This document shows, piece by piece, positions 16,716-26,008 of a DNA stretch of 64,000 nucleotides. Made by a program: the position numbers and the translations under genes. The DNA is taken from the NCBI GenBank assembly GCA_016278265.1, contig JADQCE010000001.1, positions 1-64,000 of the forward strand. Reading direction: 5' to 3'. This DNA is from Halothiobacillus sp. Lineage in GTDB: Bacteria > Pseudomonadota > Gammaproteobacteria > Halothiobacillales > Halothiobacillaceae. The stretch's first letter is position 1, and every line of letters starts with the position of its first letter. A model generated the notes under the pieces. The model searched no databases. It was not told the DNA's origin and was given only the letters and a program-made list of their open reading frames with translations.

Positions 16716-17552
16716 TCATTTGCCGCCCTTGGGTTTCTGCGCGCCCGGGCAGTCAATGGCGAACAGCGCCTCGTCTTCCAGGCGTAGCGCGGTCAACTCG
16801 TGACCCCACAGGCAGCCCTGGTCGATGCCCCATGCCTTGTGGCGTTCTCGTGCCGGTCCCAGGGTCGACCAATGGCCGAAGACGATCCGTTGCTCGGCCA
16901 TGGCCCGGTTGGGCATGGCGAACCAGGGGGTCAGTGTCGGGTCGGCATCGGGCGGCGGGCGCTTCTCGGCAAAATCGAGCCGACCGTCGGTGTGGCAGTA
17001 GCGCATGCGGGTGAACACGTTGATCGCGAAGCGTTGCCGGTCGGCCGCGGTGGTGTTGCCGTCCGGGTGGTCGCTCTGGTTGCCGAAGACATCGCCGAAG
17101 AAGGCCAGCGGATCGTGGGTTTGCATGGCCGTCTCGGTTTCCCGGGCGGCCGCTTGTGCCGCTTCCAAGTCCCAGGCGGGGTGGATGCCGGCGTGTACCA
17201 GGGTCCAGTCGAGGCTCGGGTCGTGGTGCAGCAAGGGGCGGCGGCGCAGCCAGTCGATCAGCTCGTCGCCATCCTCGGCGGTCAGGATCGGTTCGAGCGT
17301 ATCGCGGCCGCGGGCTACTCGGGTGCCGAAATGGCAGCCCAGCAGGTGGATGTCGTGGTTGCCCAGCACGGTGATCGCGCGATCGCCCAGCTTGCGCACG
17401 AACCGCAGCGCCTCGAGCGACTGCGGGCCCCGGTTGACCAGATCACCGACGAACCAGAGCTGGTCGGCTGCCGGATCGAAGCGGATCTGTTCGAGTAGTG
17501 CCTCGAGCGGGTCGAGGCAGCCCTGAAGGTCGCCGATTGCGTAGGTGGCCAT
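16716..17552 (-). CDS. apaH: Bis(5'-nucleosyl)-tetraphosphatase, symmetrical
   Basis: Hydrolyses diadenosine tetraphosphate to two ADP and also removes Np4-type caps from mRNA. 278 residues with the metallophosphatase motifs AIGDLQGC, FVGDLVNRGPQSLE, LGNHDIHLL and LVHAGIHP, and GHWSTLG toward the C-terminus. It is the last core gene of the lptD-surA-pdxA-rsmA-apaG-apaH operon. A 111-bp gap separates it from apaG, so it may have an extra promoter. Confidence 0.96.
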   Translation of the reverse strand: MATYAIGDLQGCLDPLEALLEQIRFDPAADQLWFVGDLVNRGPQSLEALRFVRKLGDRAITVLGNHDIHLLGCHFGTRVARGRDTLEPILTAEDGDELIDWLRRRPLLHHDPSLDWTLVHAGIHPAWDLEAAQAAARETETAMQTHDPLAFFGDVFGNQSDHPDGNTTAADRQRFAINVFTRMRYCHTDGRLDFAEKRPPPDADPTLTPWFAMPNRAMAEQRIVFGHWSTLGPARERHKAWGIDQGCLWGHELTALRLEDEALFAIDCPGAQKPKGGK

Positions 17553-17663
17553 GAAGCGGGCAGGTTCCGTCGCGTGCAGTGGAAAAGGGGGGATGCTAGC
17601 ACCCGAGCTGCCCCCCGGGGCGTTCGCCGAACCGATCGGCCATGCCGCGGGCGTGAGTAGACG

Positions 17664-18065
17664 CTACTGGATGCTGCGGAAGGCCGCCGGGGCCACCAGG
17701 TCGAAGGTCGGGATGGTCACCCGAAGCACGTCGCCCTGGTCGCTGACAAAGCCGTAATCGCCCCACATCCGGCCCGCGGCTGACTCGATTATCGCCCCCG
17801 AGCGATAGGAGAAGCGCTCGCCGGGCAGGATGTGTGGCTGTTTGCCGACCACGCCCTCGCCGCGGACCTCCTTGAGACAGCCGTTGCCATGATCGATCAC
17901 CCAGTGGCGGTCGGTCAGGGTGATCGGCTGGTCACTGCCGTTCTCGATCACGATCTCGTAGCCGAAGGCGAATCGATGCGCGTTGGTCTCACTGTGCTCG
18001 GGCACGAATACGGCGCGCGGCCGGATGTGGATCGATTCGGCAAGGGGGGAGGTGGTCAGCATCAT
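17664..18065 (-). CDS. apaG: ApaG domain protein
   Basis: A small (about 132-residue) immunoglobulin-like fold protein linked to divalent cation and Ap4A metabolism. YEIVIENGSDQPITLTDRHWVI, VRGEGVVGKQPHILPGERFSYRSG and GDYGFV follow the family consensus. The start ATG overlaps the pgl stop (ATGA), so the two genes are coupled; a second ATG follows directly. Confidence 0.95.
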   Translation of the reverse strand: MMLTTSPLAESIHIRPRAVFVPEHSETNAHRFAFGYEIVIENGSDQPITLTDRHWVIDHGNGCLKEVRGEGVVGKQPHILPGERFSYRSGAIIESAAGRMWGDYGFVSDQGDVLRVTIPTFDLVAPAAFRSIQ

Positions 18066-18784
18066 GGGGCACCTGCTGCGGCGCGATCGACGAACCAGTG
18101 GGTAGGGCGTTTGGCGGCCAGTCGCTCGGCCGGCAGCTCGGCAAGCCCCTCGCGGATGCGAGCGAGCGACGGGCGCTTGTCCGCACCCAGCACCAGGAAG
18201 ACCACGTCGCGGGCCGCTTCGAATACCGGGAAGGTCAGCGTCAGGCGATGGCCGTGGAGCTTGGCCACCGGGTTGACCACCACCAGGCGCTTGCGTTCGG
18301 CCAGTGCCGGTGTGTCCGGGAACAGCGAGGCGAAATGACCGTCGCTCCCCAGCCCCAGCAGCGTGACGTCGAAGCGGGGCACCTTGCCCGCGGTCCAGCG
18401 TCGCAGGGCTGTCTCGTAGAGATCGGCGTCTCGCTCGGGATCGCGTTGCTGATCCGAGATCATCGGGAAGGTGCGGTGCGGCTGGATGCCCAGCGGTCCG
18501 AACAGCGACAGCCGCGCCATGCGGAAATTGCTGTCGGGGTGGTCCAATGGCACGTTGCGCTCGTCACCAAAATAGAACTCCACCGCCTGCCAGTCGAGCG
18601 CGTCCCGGTAGCGGCTGGCGAGTAGCTGGTAGAGCCGCCGCGGCGTGCCCCCGCCGGCGAGCGCGATCCGGGCGACACCCCGTGCCCGCACCGCCGTGGT
18701 CAGCCGCTCGACCAGGAACTCGGCGCAGGCGGCAAAGACCTCTTCAGCCTGGGGATAGGCGTGTATGTCGGCGGTGGCGGACAT
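18062..18784 (-). CDS. pgl: 6-phosphogluconolactonase
   Basis: Hydrolyses 6-phosphogluconolactone in the oxidative pentose phosphate or Entner-Doudoroff route. 240 residues: ARIALAGGGTPRRLYQLLA, the family signature FYFGDERNVPLDHPDSNFRMAR, LGLGSDGHFASLFPDT and the C-terminal THWFVDRAAA are diagnostic of the DevB-type enzyme. The ATG at 18784 precedes the conserved N-terminus, with AGGA about 12 bases upstream. No zwf or edd is adjacent; the gene is inserted between rsmA and apaG, an unusual place in this otherwise conserved operon. Confidence 0.94.
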   Translation of the reverse strand: MSATADIHAYPQAEEVFAACAEFLVERLTTAVRARGVARIALAGGGTPRRLYQLLASRYRDALDWQAVEFYFGDERNVPLDHPDSNFRMARLSLFGPLGIQPHRTFPMISDQQRDPERDADLYETALRRWTAGKVPRFDVTLLGLGSDGHFASLFPDTPALAERKRLVVVNPVAKLHGHRLTLTFPVFEAARDVVFLVLGADKRPSLARIREGLAELPAERLAAKRPTHWFVDRAAAGAP

Positions 18785-18852
18785 GACCGTGATATTCCTG
18801 CGGTAAGTGGATGAAGATCGTGGTGCTGGTGGGCACCAACCTGACCACAAAT

Positions 18853-18880
18853 CGACCGGACCCCTTTCGGCTGCCGGTCG
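18853..18880 (-). terminator. Hairpin directly after rsmA
   Basis: CGACCGG (18853-18859) and CCGGTCG (18874-18880) form a perfect 7-bp stem immediately past the rsmA stop, followed on the minus strand by ATTTG only. It may be a weak terminator or processing site separating rsmA from pgl-apaG. Confidence 0.35.
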
Positions 18881-18881
18881 G

Positions 18882-19712
18882 TTAGTCCGGGTCGAGCTGC
18901 CGGGCGAGCGCCAGGAACGCGGGGATATCCAGTGCCTGAGCGCGTAGCGACGGGTCAATACCCGACGCTTCAATTGTTGACGCTGGCATCAAGGGTTTCA
19001 AGTTATTGCGCAGGGTCTTGCGGCGCTGGGCGAAGGCGGCGGTGACCAGCCGTTCGAAGCGCGGTTGTTCGGCGGGCGGGACCAACGGCTCGGACCGGGG
19101 TGTGATGCGGATCACGCTCGAGTCGACCTTCGGTGGCGGGTTGAAGGCCTCGGGCGGGACATCGAACAGATGCTCGACCTCGGCGTGCATGGCCGTCAGC
19201 ACGCTCAATCGGCCGTAGGCCGAGTCGCCGGCCGAGGCGGCCAGTCGGTTGCCGACCTCGCGTTGCACCATGAACACCATCTCGCCGATCTGTTCGCGTT
19301 GGGCCAGCAGCCGAGTGATCAGGGCGGTGGCGATGTTGTAGGGCAGGTTGCCGACGAGCCGTAGCGGCGGGGTCAGTCCGTAGCCCTCGGCCAGTGCGGC
19401 CAGGTCCAGTCGCAGAGCGTCCTGGGGCACCAGTTCGACCTGTCGGCCGACACCCTCGGCGTCGAGCTTGACGCGCAGGTGTCGGATGACGTCGCGGTCG
19501 AGCTCGATCGCGATCACGCGATTGCCGCGCTGGGCCAGCGGGACGGTGAGCGCCCCCAGCCCCGGCCCGATCTCGATAACCGGGCCGTTATCCGGAGTGG
19601 CTCGCAGGATGCGGTCGATCACGCCGTAATCGACCAGGAAGTTCTGGCCGAAGCGCTTGCGTGCTCGATGGCCGTCCTGGATGCCCTTGGCCGGGTTGCT
19701 TGATGACGCCAT
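18882..19712 (-). CDS. rsmA: 16S rRNA dimethyladenosine transferase
   Basis: Dimethylates A1518 and A1519 near the 3' end of 16S rRNA during small-subunit assembly. 276 residues: KRFGQNFLVDYGVIDRILRA, the methyltransferase motif VIEIGPGLGALTVPLA, IAIELDRDV and LVGNLPYNIATALI are the KsgA/Dim1 signatures. The C-terminal AFAQRRKTLRNNLK is present. The ATG is two bases from the pdxA stop. Confidence 0.97.
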   Translation of the reverse strand: MASSSNPAKGIQDGHRARKRFGQNFLVDYGVIDRILRATPDNGPVIEIGPGLGALTVPLAQRGNRVIAIELDRDVIRHLRVKLDAEGVGRQVELVPQDALRLDLAALAEGYGLTPPLRLVGNLPYNIATALITRLLAQREQIGEMVFMVQREVGNRLAASAGDSAYGRLSVLTAMHAEVEHLFDVPPEAFNPPPKVDSSVIRITPRSEPLVPPAEQPRFERLVTAAFAQRRKTLRNNLKPLMPASTIEASGIDPSLRAQALDIPAFLALARQLDPD

Positions 19713-19714
19713 GA

Positions 19715-20698
19715 TCAGGCCGCTGCCCGTTGGGTGATCTCGGCGGCCAGCGCGATCGCCGCGGCCAGCGAGCCGTGCTCGGCGCGCCCGGTGCCGACCA
19801 GATCCAGGGCCGTGCCATGGTCGACCGAGGTGCGAACGATCGGCAGGCCGAGGGTGACGTTCACCGCCCGGCCGAAGCCGGCGTACTTGAGCACCGGCAG
19901 GCCCTGGTCGTGGTACATCGCCAGTACGGCATCGGCACCGTCGAGGTGGTGGGGCGTGAACAGGGTGTCGGCCGGCAGCGGACCGATCGCCTGGATGCCA
20001 CGCTCGCGCATGGCCTCCAGGGTCGGGCCGATCACGCGGATCTCCTCGTCGCCAAGATGTCCCGATTCGCCGGCATGCGGGTTTAAGCCCGCGACCAGGA
20101 TGCGCGGTTGCGGCTTGCCCAGCCAGTCGACCATGGCGCCATGCAGCGTCTCGAGCACCGTGGTCAGGCCCTCGCCGGTGATCGCGTCCGGCACCTTGGC
20201 CAGCGGCAGGTGGGTAGTGGCCAACGCCACGCGCAGGGTGTCGGCCACCAGCATCATCACCGGGGTGCCGCCGACCCGTTCGGCGAGATATTCGGTATGC
20301 CCGGTGAAGGGGATGCCGGCGTCATTGATCACGCCCTTGTGCAGGGGGGCGGTGACCATGGCGGTGTAGCGGCCCTCACGGCATCCGTCGGCGGCATGAT
20401 TGAGCATGTCCAGAACGTGGCGGGCATTGCCCGCATCGAGCCGGCCGGGCGTGACCGGATTCGGCGCGGCCAGGTGGTGGAAGCGAAAGCCGGCTACGGC
20501 CGGGACCGATGGGTCGGCTTGTGGCCAGTCGAAGGGCAGGCCCAGGGCATCGGCGCGGGCCGCGAACACGTCCCGGTCGCCGAGGACGACCAGTTCGCCG
20601 GGTGGCGTGAAGGCCGGATCGGCGGCGAGTGCGAGCAGCAGGTCCGGGCCGATGCCGGCCGGTTCGCCGCTACTGACGACCAAGCGCACGCTGGCCAC
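19715..20698 (-). CDS. pdxA: 4-hydroxythreonine-4-phosphate dehydrogenase
   Basis: An NAD-dependent enzyme of pyridoxal 5'-phosphate synthesis. 327 residues: SSGEPAGIGPDLLLALA, metal-binding FTGHTEYLAE, the GLNPHAGESGHLG motif, and AMYHDQGLPVLKYAGFGRAVNVTLGLP are typical. The start is GTG 20698 (or GTG 20689), inside the 3' end of surA, giving a 29-bp overlap and likely coupling. Confidence 0.96.
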   Translation of the reverse strand: MASVRLVVSSGEPAGIGPDLLLALAADPAFTPPGELVVLGDRDVFAARADALGLPFDWPQADPSVPAVAGFRFHHLAAPNPVTPGRLDAGNARHVLDMLNHAADGCREGRYTAMVTAPLHKGVINDAGIPFTGHTEYLAERVGGTPVMMLVADTLRVALATTHLPLAKVPDAITGEGLTTVLETLHGAMVDWLGKPQPRILVAGLNPHAGESGHLGDEEIRVIGPTLEAMRERGIQAIGPLPADTLFTPHHLDGADAVLAMYHDQGLPVLKYAGFGRAVNVTLGLPIVRTSVDHGTALDLVGTGRAEHGSLAAAIALAAEITQRAAA

Positions 20699-22076
20699 TG
20701 GCGTCGTTGACGGTGTCGGTCAGGCGGTTCTCGATATAGGCCTCGGAGCGCAGGCGGCGGATGTACTTGGTCAGCTCCTCGTCGGCACGACGCTCGCCGA
20801 TGGCGTTGCGTGCCTGTTCGCGCAGATCCTCGCCGGAGACTTCTTGGCGGCGCTCGTCGTTGACCCGCAGGAAGTGAAAACCGAACTGGCTTTCGAACAC
20901 TGGGCTCAATTCCCCGACCTGGACCGATTCCAGCGCGTCGGCAAAGGCCGGCACCATGTCCTCGGGATTCACCCAGCCCAGATCCCCGCCGCGTTGGGCC
21001 GAGCCCGGATCGTCGGAGAACTCGCGCGCGATCGAGGCGAGCGTGGCATCGCCGCTGGCCACCTGCTCGCGCAGTTGTTGGGCCAGCTCGCGGGTCGCGG
21101 CCGGGTCGCGATCCTCGCGGGGACGCAGCAGCACGTGCTCGGCCCGGTACTGCGTCACGGCCGCGGTGCCCGTGGTGGTGCGGGTGTCGCTCACCTTGAC
21201 GATGTGAAAGCCGTTCGGGCTGCGGATGATGTCGCTGATCTCGCCGGCCTCCATGCCCTGGACCACGGGCAGGAACAACGACGGGATCCGTGCCGGGTCG
21301 CGCCAGCCCAGACTGCCGCCCTCGTCGGCATTGAGGGCATCCGAGCGTTCGGCGGATACGCGGGCGAAATCCGCACCGTCGACCAGCTCGTCGTGAATGT
21401 CGCGAGCGCGCGCCTCGGCCTGCTCGATGGCCTCGGGCGAGGCGTTTTCCGGCACGGAGACCAGGATCTGGGCCAGCCGGTATTCGGTCTGCTCGGCCGA
21501 ACTGCCGGTGCGCTGTTCGATGTAGGCGTCGATGTCGCGATCCGAGACGTTGATCTGGCTGTAGACCTCCCGTTTCTGCAGTTCCTCGAGGAGCATCTGC
21601 TCACGGATGCCGTCCCGGAAGTCGGCCCAGTTCTGACCCTGGCTGATGACGGCGTCGCGCAGCTGGGAGAGGTTCATGCCGTTGCGCTGGGCGATGCCGT
21701 TGAGCGCCTGGTTGAGGCGGGTGTCATCGATCTGGATGCCGATCTTGTCGGCCCGCTCGAGCATGGTCGCCTCGGTGATCATGCGGTCGAGCACGCGTTC
21801 GCCGAGTCGTTGCTGGTCGGCCGGGCTCATGTTGGCGAGGTCGACCTGGCCGCCCAACTGGGCGACCTCGGCCTGCAGTTGCTGGTGGGTGATGACGCGG
21901 TCGTCGACCACCGCCACGATGCGATCCAAGGGCTGGAAGCCGCTCATGCCGGGGTTCTCCTGGCCGGTCGCCTGGGCAGCGCCCTGACTGAAAGGCATAG
22001 TGATCAGCAGCAGGGTGGCCAGCACGGCCAGCGGTCGACGCACATGGCGGGGTGTCGGGGCGTGCGAAACAGGCAT
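20670..22076 (-). CDS. surA: Periplasmic peptidyl-prolyl isomerase and outer-membrane protein chaperone
   Basis: Escorts outer-membrane beta-barrel proteins, including LptD, through the periplasm. 468 residues. The start MPVSHAPTPRHVRR gives a twin-basic n-region, a hydrophobic core (LAVLATLLLITMPFS) and a cleavage site near AQA. SurA_N begins at LDRIVAVVDDRVITHQQL, followed by two parvulin domains (ILVSVPENAS... and HVLLRPREDRD...). Open frame continues far upstream, but that part is antiphase to lptD. It lies 139 bp after lptD. Confidence 0.95.
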   Translation of the reverse strand: MPVSHAPTPRHVRRPLAVLATLLLITMPFSQGAAQATGQENPGMSGFQPLDRIVAVVDDRVITHQQLQAEVAQLGGQVDLANMSPADQQRLGERVLDRMITEATMLERADKIGIQIDDTRLNQALNGIAQRNGMNLSQLRDAVISQGQNWADFRDGIREQMLLEELQKREVYSQINVSDRDIDAYIEQRTGSSAEQTEYRLAQILVSVPENASPEAIEQAEARARDIHDELVDGADFARVSAERSDALNADEGGSLGWRDPARIPSLFLPVVQGMEAGEISDIIRSPNGFHIVKVSDTRTTTGTAAVTQYRAEHVLLRPREDRDPAATRELAQQLREQVASGDATLASIAREFSDDPGSAQRGGDLGWVNPEDMVPAFADALESVQVGELSPVFESQFGFHFLRVNDERRQEVSGEDLREQARNAIGERRADEELTKYIRRLRSEAYIENRLTDTVNDASGQRALGRQ

Positions 22077-22215
22077 GGATCTACTCGCGGTTGCGGCGTT
22101 GAAAATCTGTGATGATGCCGCGGCGGCGGCATCCGGACTCGGGCGATCATAACGCATTCGGTCGGGTGGGGCCGATGGGTCAACGGGATGCCCCACGCTC
22201 CGGTGCGTCGATTCG

Positions 22216-24540
22216 CTAGGGGGCAAAGCCCAGGATGTCATCGCGGAACTGGTTGCCGCCGATGCCCCCAAGCCCCTTGAGTTCGATCTGGAAGACCACG
22301 GCGTTGGAGTACTCGGCGTTGTCTCCCGTTGGATCGGCGATGTCCGGACGGACGATATAGCGCTTGAAGGCCAGTCGTGCCGACCAGCAGCAGGACTCGT
22401 AGCCCACGCCGAGCAGGGACTGGACCACCTGTTCGGATTCGAAGTCGTAGCCGACGCGACCGAGCATCGACCAGCGCTGCGAGAGCGGCCACGCAAACGA
22501 CACGTCGCCCTGACGGTAGTCGCTGTCGTCCTGTGTGATGCCCTCGCGGGTGAACCAGGAAACGTTCAGGATGCGGTTGTCCTCGCCGCGGTAGCCCAGG
22601 CGGGTCTGCGAACGGGCGATCAGTTCCCGGTCGGTGTCGTACTCGGCGGTGAACGAGCCGTTCCAGTTCTGGGTGACGTCGCTGTAGACCTCGGCGAGCA
22701 CGGTCGACCCGCCGGCTTCCTTGTGGGTGTCCGGTCGGTTCGGTAGCGCGGTTTCGGAATCCTCGAAGCGATAACGCTGGGCAACCCGGAGCGACAGCGG
22801 CACGGTGCCCTGTTGCGTGTCGATCAGCGACCAGGACAGGCCGTAGGTCAGGGCGTTCTCGTCGGCCACCCGGTCGCCGCCGGAATAGCGGTTGGCGCGG
22901 AACAGTTCGCTGTAGCTGAGTGTCGTCGGCCCGGTGTCGAACAGCGGGATGTCGCTCTGGTCGCGATAGGGCACGTACAGGTAGTAGAGCCTTGGTTCGA
23001 GCAGGGCGCGGTAACGACCGGTCTCGCCGTAGGCACGCTCGAAGAACAGGCTGCCGTCGAGGCTCGAGATCGGCACGGTGCGCGTGGCGCTGGTGTCGTA
23101 GTTTTGTTGGGCATCGCGACTATTTGGATCCGCGTCATCGAGGTGATAGCTGGTGGTGTCGAGCATCACCTCGGGGCGCAGTCGGTACCACGTGTCATCG
23201 AAGGTCTGGCCGATGCCGATGGCCGCGTGTGCCCGGTCGCCGGCGATGCGCTCGCTCGACGGGTGGGCAAAGCGGGTGACGTCGGCGCGTACGCTCAGGC
23301 GGGGCGCGACTTGCTCGCCCCATTGCCCCAGACCGAAACTGTTGCTGGCGGTAAGACGCGGCATGATCCGGTAAGGGTGGTACCGCTCATCAATTTCAGG
23401 ATTGATGGTCTGGTAGCGCTGGGCCTGCAGGCCGAGGTTCCAGCCCCCACCCGGACGAGCGTTGAGTTGCACGTCGCTGCGGAGATGGCTGGTGGTCGAC
23501 TGTTCCAGGTTGGTGGAGAAGTCCTGGAAGAATCGCTCGTCCGAAACGCGGTTGATGTCGACGCGGTAGTCGAGGTCCGGGTTGATCCGCCCGTTGCTGT
23601 CCAGTCCCAGCGACCAGCGCGAGCCGCCGTCGACGCGATCGTCCGGCAGGTAGAAGAAGTCGAGCTGATCGCGACCCAGATCCTGGCTGCCGAACTGGTG
23701 CAGCCAGCGCACCTGCCCACCGAGACCCAGGCCCCGCTTGGTCAGCAGGGTCGGGGTGACGGTCGCATCGAGATTGGGGGCGATATTCCAGTAGTAGGGC
23801 TGGGCATATTCGAACCCGCCCTCGGTGCTGTTGCCGAAGGTCGGGTAGAGAAAGCCCGACTGGCGCCGGTCGTCGATCGGGAAGTTCAGATACGGCGCAT
23901 AGAACACCGGCACGCCGCCGGCACGCAGGGTGGTGTGCCAGGCGGTGCCGCGGCCCGTCTCTCGGTTGAGTTCGATCTCGCGGGCCTGGAATTCCCAGTC
24001 GCGCTTTTCGGCAGGGCAGGTCGAGAACGTGGCCTGGCCGAGACGGTAGTGCTGTCGATCCTGTTGGACGATGGTCTCGGCCACACCGGACAGGTGCTGG
24101 CTCTCCAGCCAGTAATGGGCGCGCTCGAGGCGCCCGGCGTCCGTGTCGAGGTTGAGCTCGCCGCGTGCGGCTTGCACGGTCATGTCGCCAGTCTGAATCC
24201 AGAAATTGCCTTGAGCGGATACGCGGGCCTCGGGGCCCTGCTGATAGATCAGACGTTCGCCGCGCACGCGCCGTCCCGGCTCATCGACGATGGCGTCACC
24301 GGTCAGGGTGACGACGCCGTCGGTGCCGTACTCCGCCTGATCGGCCGAGGCCTTGCCCGGCTCGCCCTCGGCCAATGGCTGGTAGGCGGGGCGCTCCGGG
24401 CCAAAGGCCGGGCACAGACCAAACTCGCCGCTAGTGGCCGCCTGGACTGTTTGCAGCGGATGACTGACGGCCAATCCGCCAAGCCCGAGGGCCGCGGCAA
24501 TGGCAATCGCCAGTGGCTTGCGTGTCTTCCCTGACTCCAT
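22216..24540 (-). CDS. lptD: LPS-assembly outer membrane protein LptD
   Basis: The outer-membrane translocon that inserts lipopolysaccharide into the outer leaflet. 774 residues: a signal peptide (IAIAAALGLGGLAVSHPLQTVQAA), an N-terminal OstA/beta-jellyroll domain (about 60-200), and a 26-strand barrel starting near FPIDDRRQSGFLYPTFG. Cysteines at residues about 43 and 178 and the pair in ESCCW near the C-terminus can form the inter-domain disulfides required for function. It heads the conserved lptD-surA-pdxA-rsmA-apaG-apaH operon, nine bases downstream of adk. Confidence 0.96.
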   Translation of the reverse strand: MESGKTRKPLAIAIAAALGLGGLAVSHPLQTVQAATSGEFGLCPAFGPERPAYQPLAEGEPGKASADQAEYGTDGVVTLTGDAIVDEPGRRVRGERLIYQQGPEARVSAQGNFWIQTGDMTVQAARGELNLDTDAGRLERAHYWLESQHLSGVAETIVQQDRQHYRLGQATFSTCPAEKRDWEFQAREIELNRETGRGTAWHTTLRAGGVPVFYAPYLNFPIDDRRQSGFLYPTFGNSTEGGFEYAQPYYWNIAPNLDATVTPTLLTKRGLGLGGQVRWLHQFGSQDLGRDQLDFFYLPDDRVDGGSRWSLGLDSNGRINPDLDYRVDINRVSDERFFQDFSTNLEQSTTSHLRSDVQLNARPGGGWNLGLQAQRYQTINPEIDERYHPYRIMPRLTASNSFGLGQWGEQVAPRLSVRADVTRFAHPSSERIAGDRAHAAIGIGQTFDDTWYRLRPEVMLDTTSYHLDDADPNSRDAQQNYDTSATRTVPISSLDGSLFFERAYGETGRYRALLEPRLYYLYVPYRDQSDIPLFDTGPTTLSYSELFRANRYSGGDRVADENALTYGLSWSLIDTQQGTVPLSLRVAQRYRFEDSETALPNRPDTHKEAGGSTVLAEVYSDVTQNWNGSFTAEYDTDRELIARSQTRLGYRGEDNRILNVSWFTREGITQDDSDYRQGDVSFAWPLSQRWSMLGRVGYDFESEQVVQSLLGVGYESCCWSARLAFKRYIVRPDIADPTGDNAEYSNAVVFQIELKGLGGIGGNQFRDDILGFAP

Positions 24541-24549
24541 GGATGAGGC

Positions 24550-25215
24550 TCAGCTCTCGGACGACGGGGCGATCGGATCGAGGATCTCGCGGAAGTCCGT
24601 CGCGATCTGATCGATTTCCCGTTGGCCGTCGACCCGCGCCAGGCGCCCGTCGCGCTCGTAGTATTCGACCAGCGGTGCGGTCTGCTCCTGGAAGACCTCC
24701 AGGCGACGACGCACGGTGTCTTCGTTGTCGTCGTTGCGCTGAACCAGCTCGTGCTCGCAGTGGTCGCACTGGTGGTCGGAATCCGGCGGGTTGGTGAAGC
24801 GATTGAACACCGCGCCACATTCCTTGCAGGTTATCCGGCCGGTTAGGCGCTTCATCAGCTTGTCGAGCGGCACGTCGATGAGGATGCCGAGCTCCAGTGG
24901 GCGCTCGAGGCCTTCGAGCATCTCGTCGAGTGCCTCGGCCTGGGCGATGTTGCGCGGGAAGCCGTCGAGGATGAAGCCGCGTGCGGTATCCGGCTGGGCC
25001 AGGCGCTCGCGGATCATGCCGAGCACGATGTCATCGCTGACCAGCTGGCCCTCGTCCATCGCGGCCTTGGCCTTGAGGCCGAGCTCGGTGCCCTCCGCCA
25101 CGGCGGCGCGCAGCAGGTCACCGGTTGAGATCTGTGGGACCTTGTAGTGTTCCACCAGGCGTGCTGCCTGTGTGCCCTTGCCCGACCCCGGGGCGCCCAA
25201 AAGTACGATTCGCAT
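24550..25215 (-). CDS. adk: Adenylate kinase
   Basis: Interconverts ATP + AMP and two ADP. 221 residues: GAPGSGKGTQ at 7-16, STGDLLRAAV, GFPRNIAQAEAL and the arginine-rich TGRITCKECG lid. The lid has four cysteines (CKEC and CDHC), a zinc-binding form more common in Gram-positives and a subset of proteobacteria. The start at ATG 25215 is fixed by the conserved MRIVLLGAPGSGKG; the longer upstream frame is non-coding. It is divergent from ppa. Confidence 0.97.
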   Translation of the reverse strand: MRIVLLGAPGSGKGTQAARLVEHYKVPQISTGDLLRAAVAEGTELGLKAKAAMDEGQLVSDDIVLGMIRERLAQPDTARGFILDGFPRNIAQAEALDEMLEGLERPLELGILIDVPLDKLMKRLTGRITCKECGAVFNRFTNPPDSDHQCDHCEHELVQRNDDNEDTVRRRLEVFQEQTAPLVEYYERDGRLARVDGQREIDQIATDFREILDPIAPSSES

Positions 25216-25363
25216 GGTTTTCCAGATCTTGATAGCCGTGGATTTTGCCGACCGAATTTGAGACCGGGGCTCCGGTCGACCGGCGAAAAACGGTATCATA
25301 ACCAAAACGCCGCGGCTTGCGGCGAGATGGCTTTTTTTCCCTTCACAATCGAGGCTGATCCTT

Positions 25364-25894
25364 ATGGACCTGTCGAAGATCTCCGCTGGCGAGAATCCGC
25401 CGGAAGACATCAATGTCGTTATCGAAATCCCGGTGCAGGGCGTTCCGGTCAAATACGAGCTGGACAAGGATTCCGGCGCACTGCTGGTCGATCGCTTCAT
25501 GGCGACCTCGATGTACTACCCGACCAACTACGGTTTCATCCCGCAGACGCTCTCCGACGATGGCGATCCGGTCGACGTGATGCTGGTGGCCCCCTTGCCG
25601 CTGCAGCCGGGTTCGGTGATCCGCGCGCGTCCGGTGGGTATGCTGGAGATGACCGACGAGTCGGGCATCGATGCCAAAATCATCGCCGTGCCGCACGACA
25701 AGCTCACCCCGCACTACCACGACGTCAAGAAGGTCGAGGACCTGCCGGGCTTCCTGCTCGAGCAGATCCAGCACTTCTTCGAGCAGTACAAGGCGCTCGA
25801 GCCGGGCAAGTGGGTCGAGTGCAAGGGGTTCGCGGACAAGGCCGCGGCCTGCAAGGAGATCGAGGACTCGATCGCCCGCCACGAGCAGCAGTAA
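25364..25894 (+). CDS. ppa: Inorganic pyrophosphatase, family I
   Basis: Hydrolyses pyrophosphate released in biosynthesis. 176 residues, typical of the hexameric bacterial class. Active-site features: [21 protein letters not shown], the [12 protein letters not shown] strand, [12 protein letters not shown] with three metal-binding aspartates, and the KKVEDLP region. A leader hairpin (CGCCGC at 25308-25313 with GCGGCG at 25319-25324) precedes a T-rich stretch. Confidence 0.97.
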   Translation: MDLSKISAGENPPEDINVVIEIPVQGVPVKYELDKDSGALLVDRFMATSMYYPTNYGFIPQTLSDDGDPVDVMLVAPLPLQPGSVIRARPVGMLEMTDESGIDAKIIAVPHDKLTPHYHDVKKVEDLPGFLLEQIQHFFEQYKALEPGKWVECKGFADKAAACKEIEDSIARHEQQ

Positions 25895-25940
25895 TCCGGT
25901 GGAGTTGGACCATGGTTTGCGTCCGACGTGACTGATTGAC

Positions 25941-25985
25941 GCGGCCGGCGGAGTGTTTCCCGTCGGCCGCGCTGATTTTCTGTTT
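25941..25985 (+). terminator. Rho-independent terminator of ppa
   Basis: GCGGCCGGCGG (25941-25951) pairs with CCGTCGGCCGC (25960-25970) with one G-T pair, followed by GCTGATTTTCTGTTT. It separates ppa from the rod-shape cluster. Confidence 0.8.
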
Positions 25986-26008
25986 AACGGCGAGCCCCGA
26001 GCGAATCG

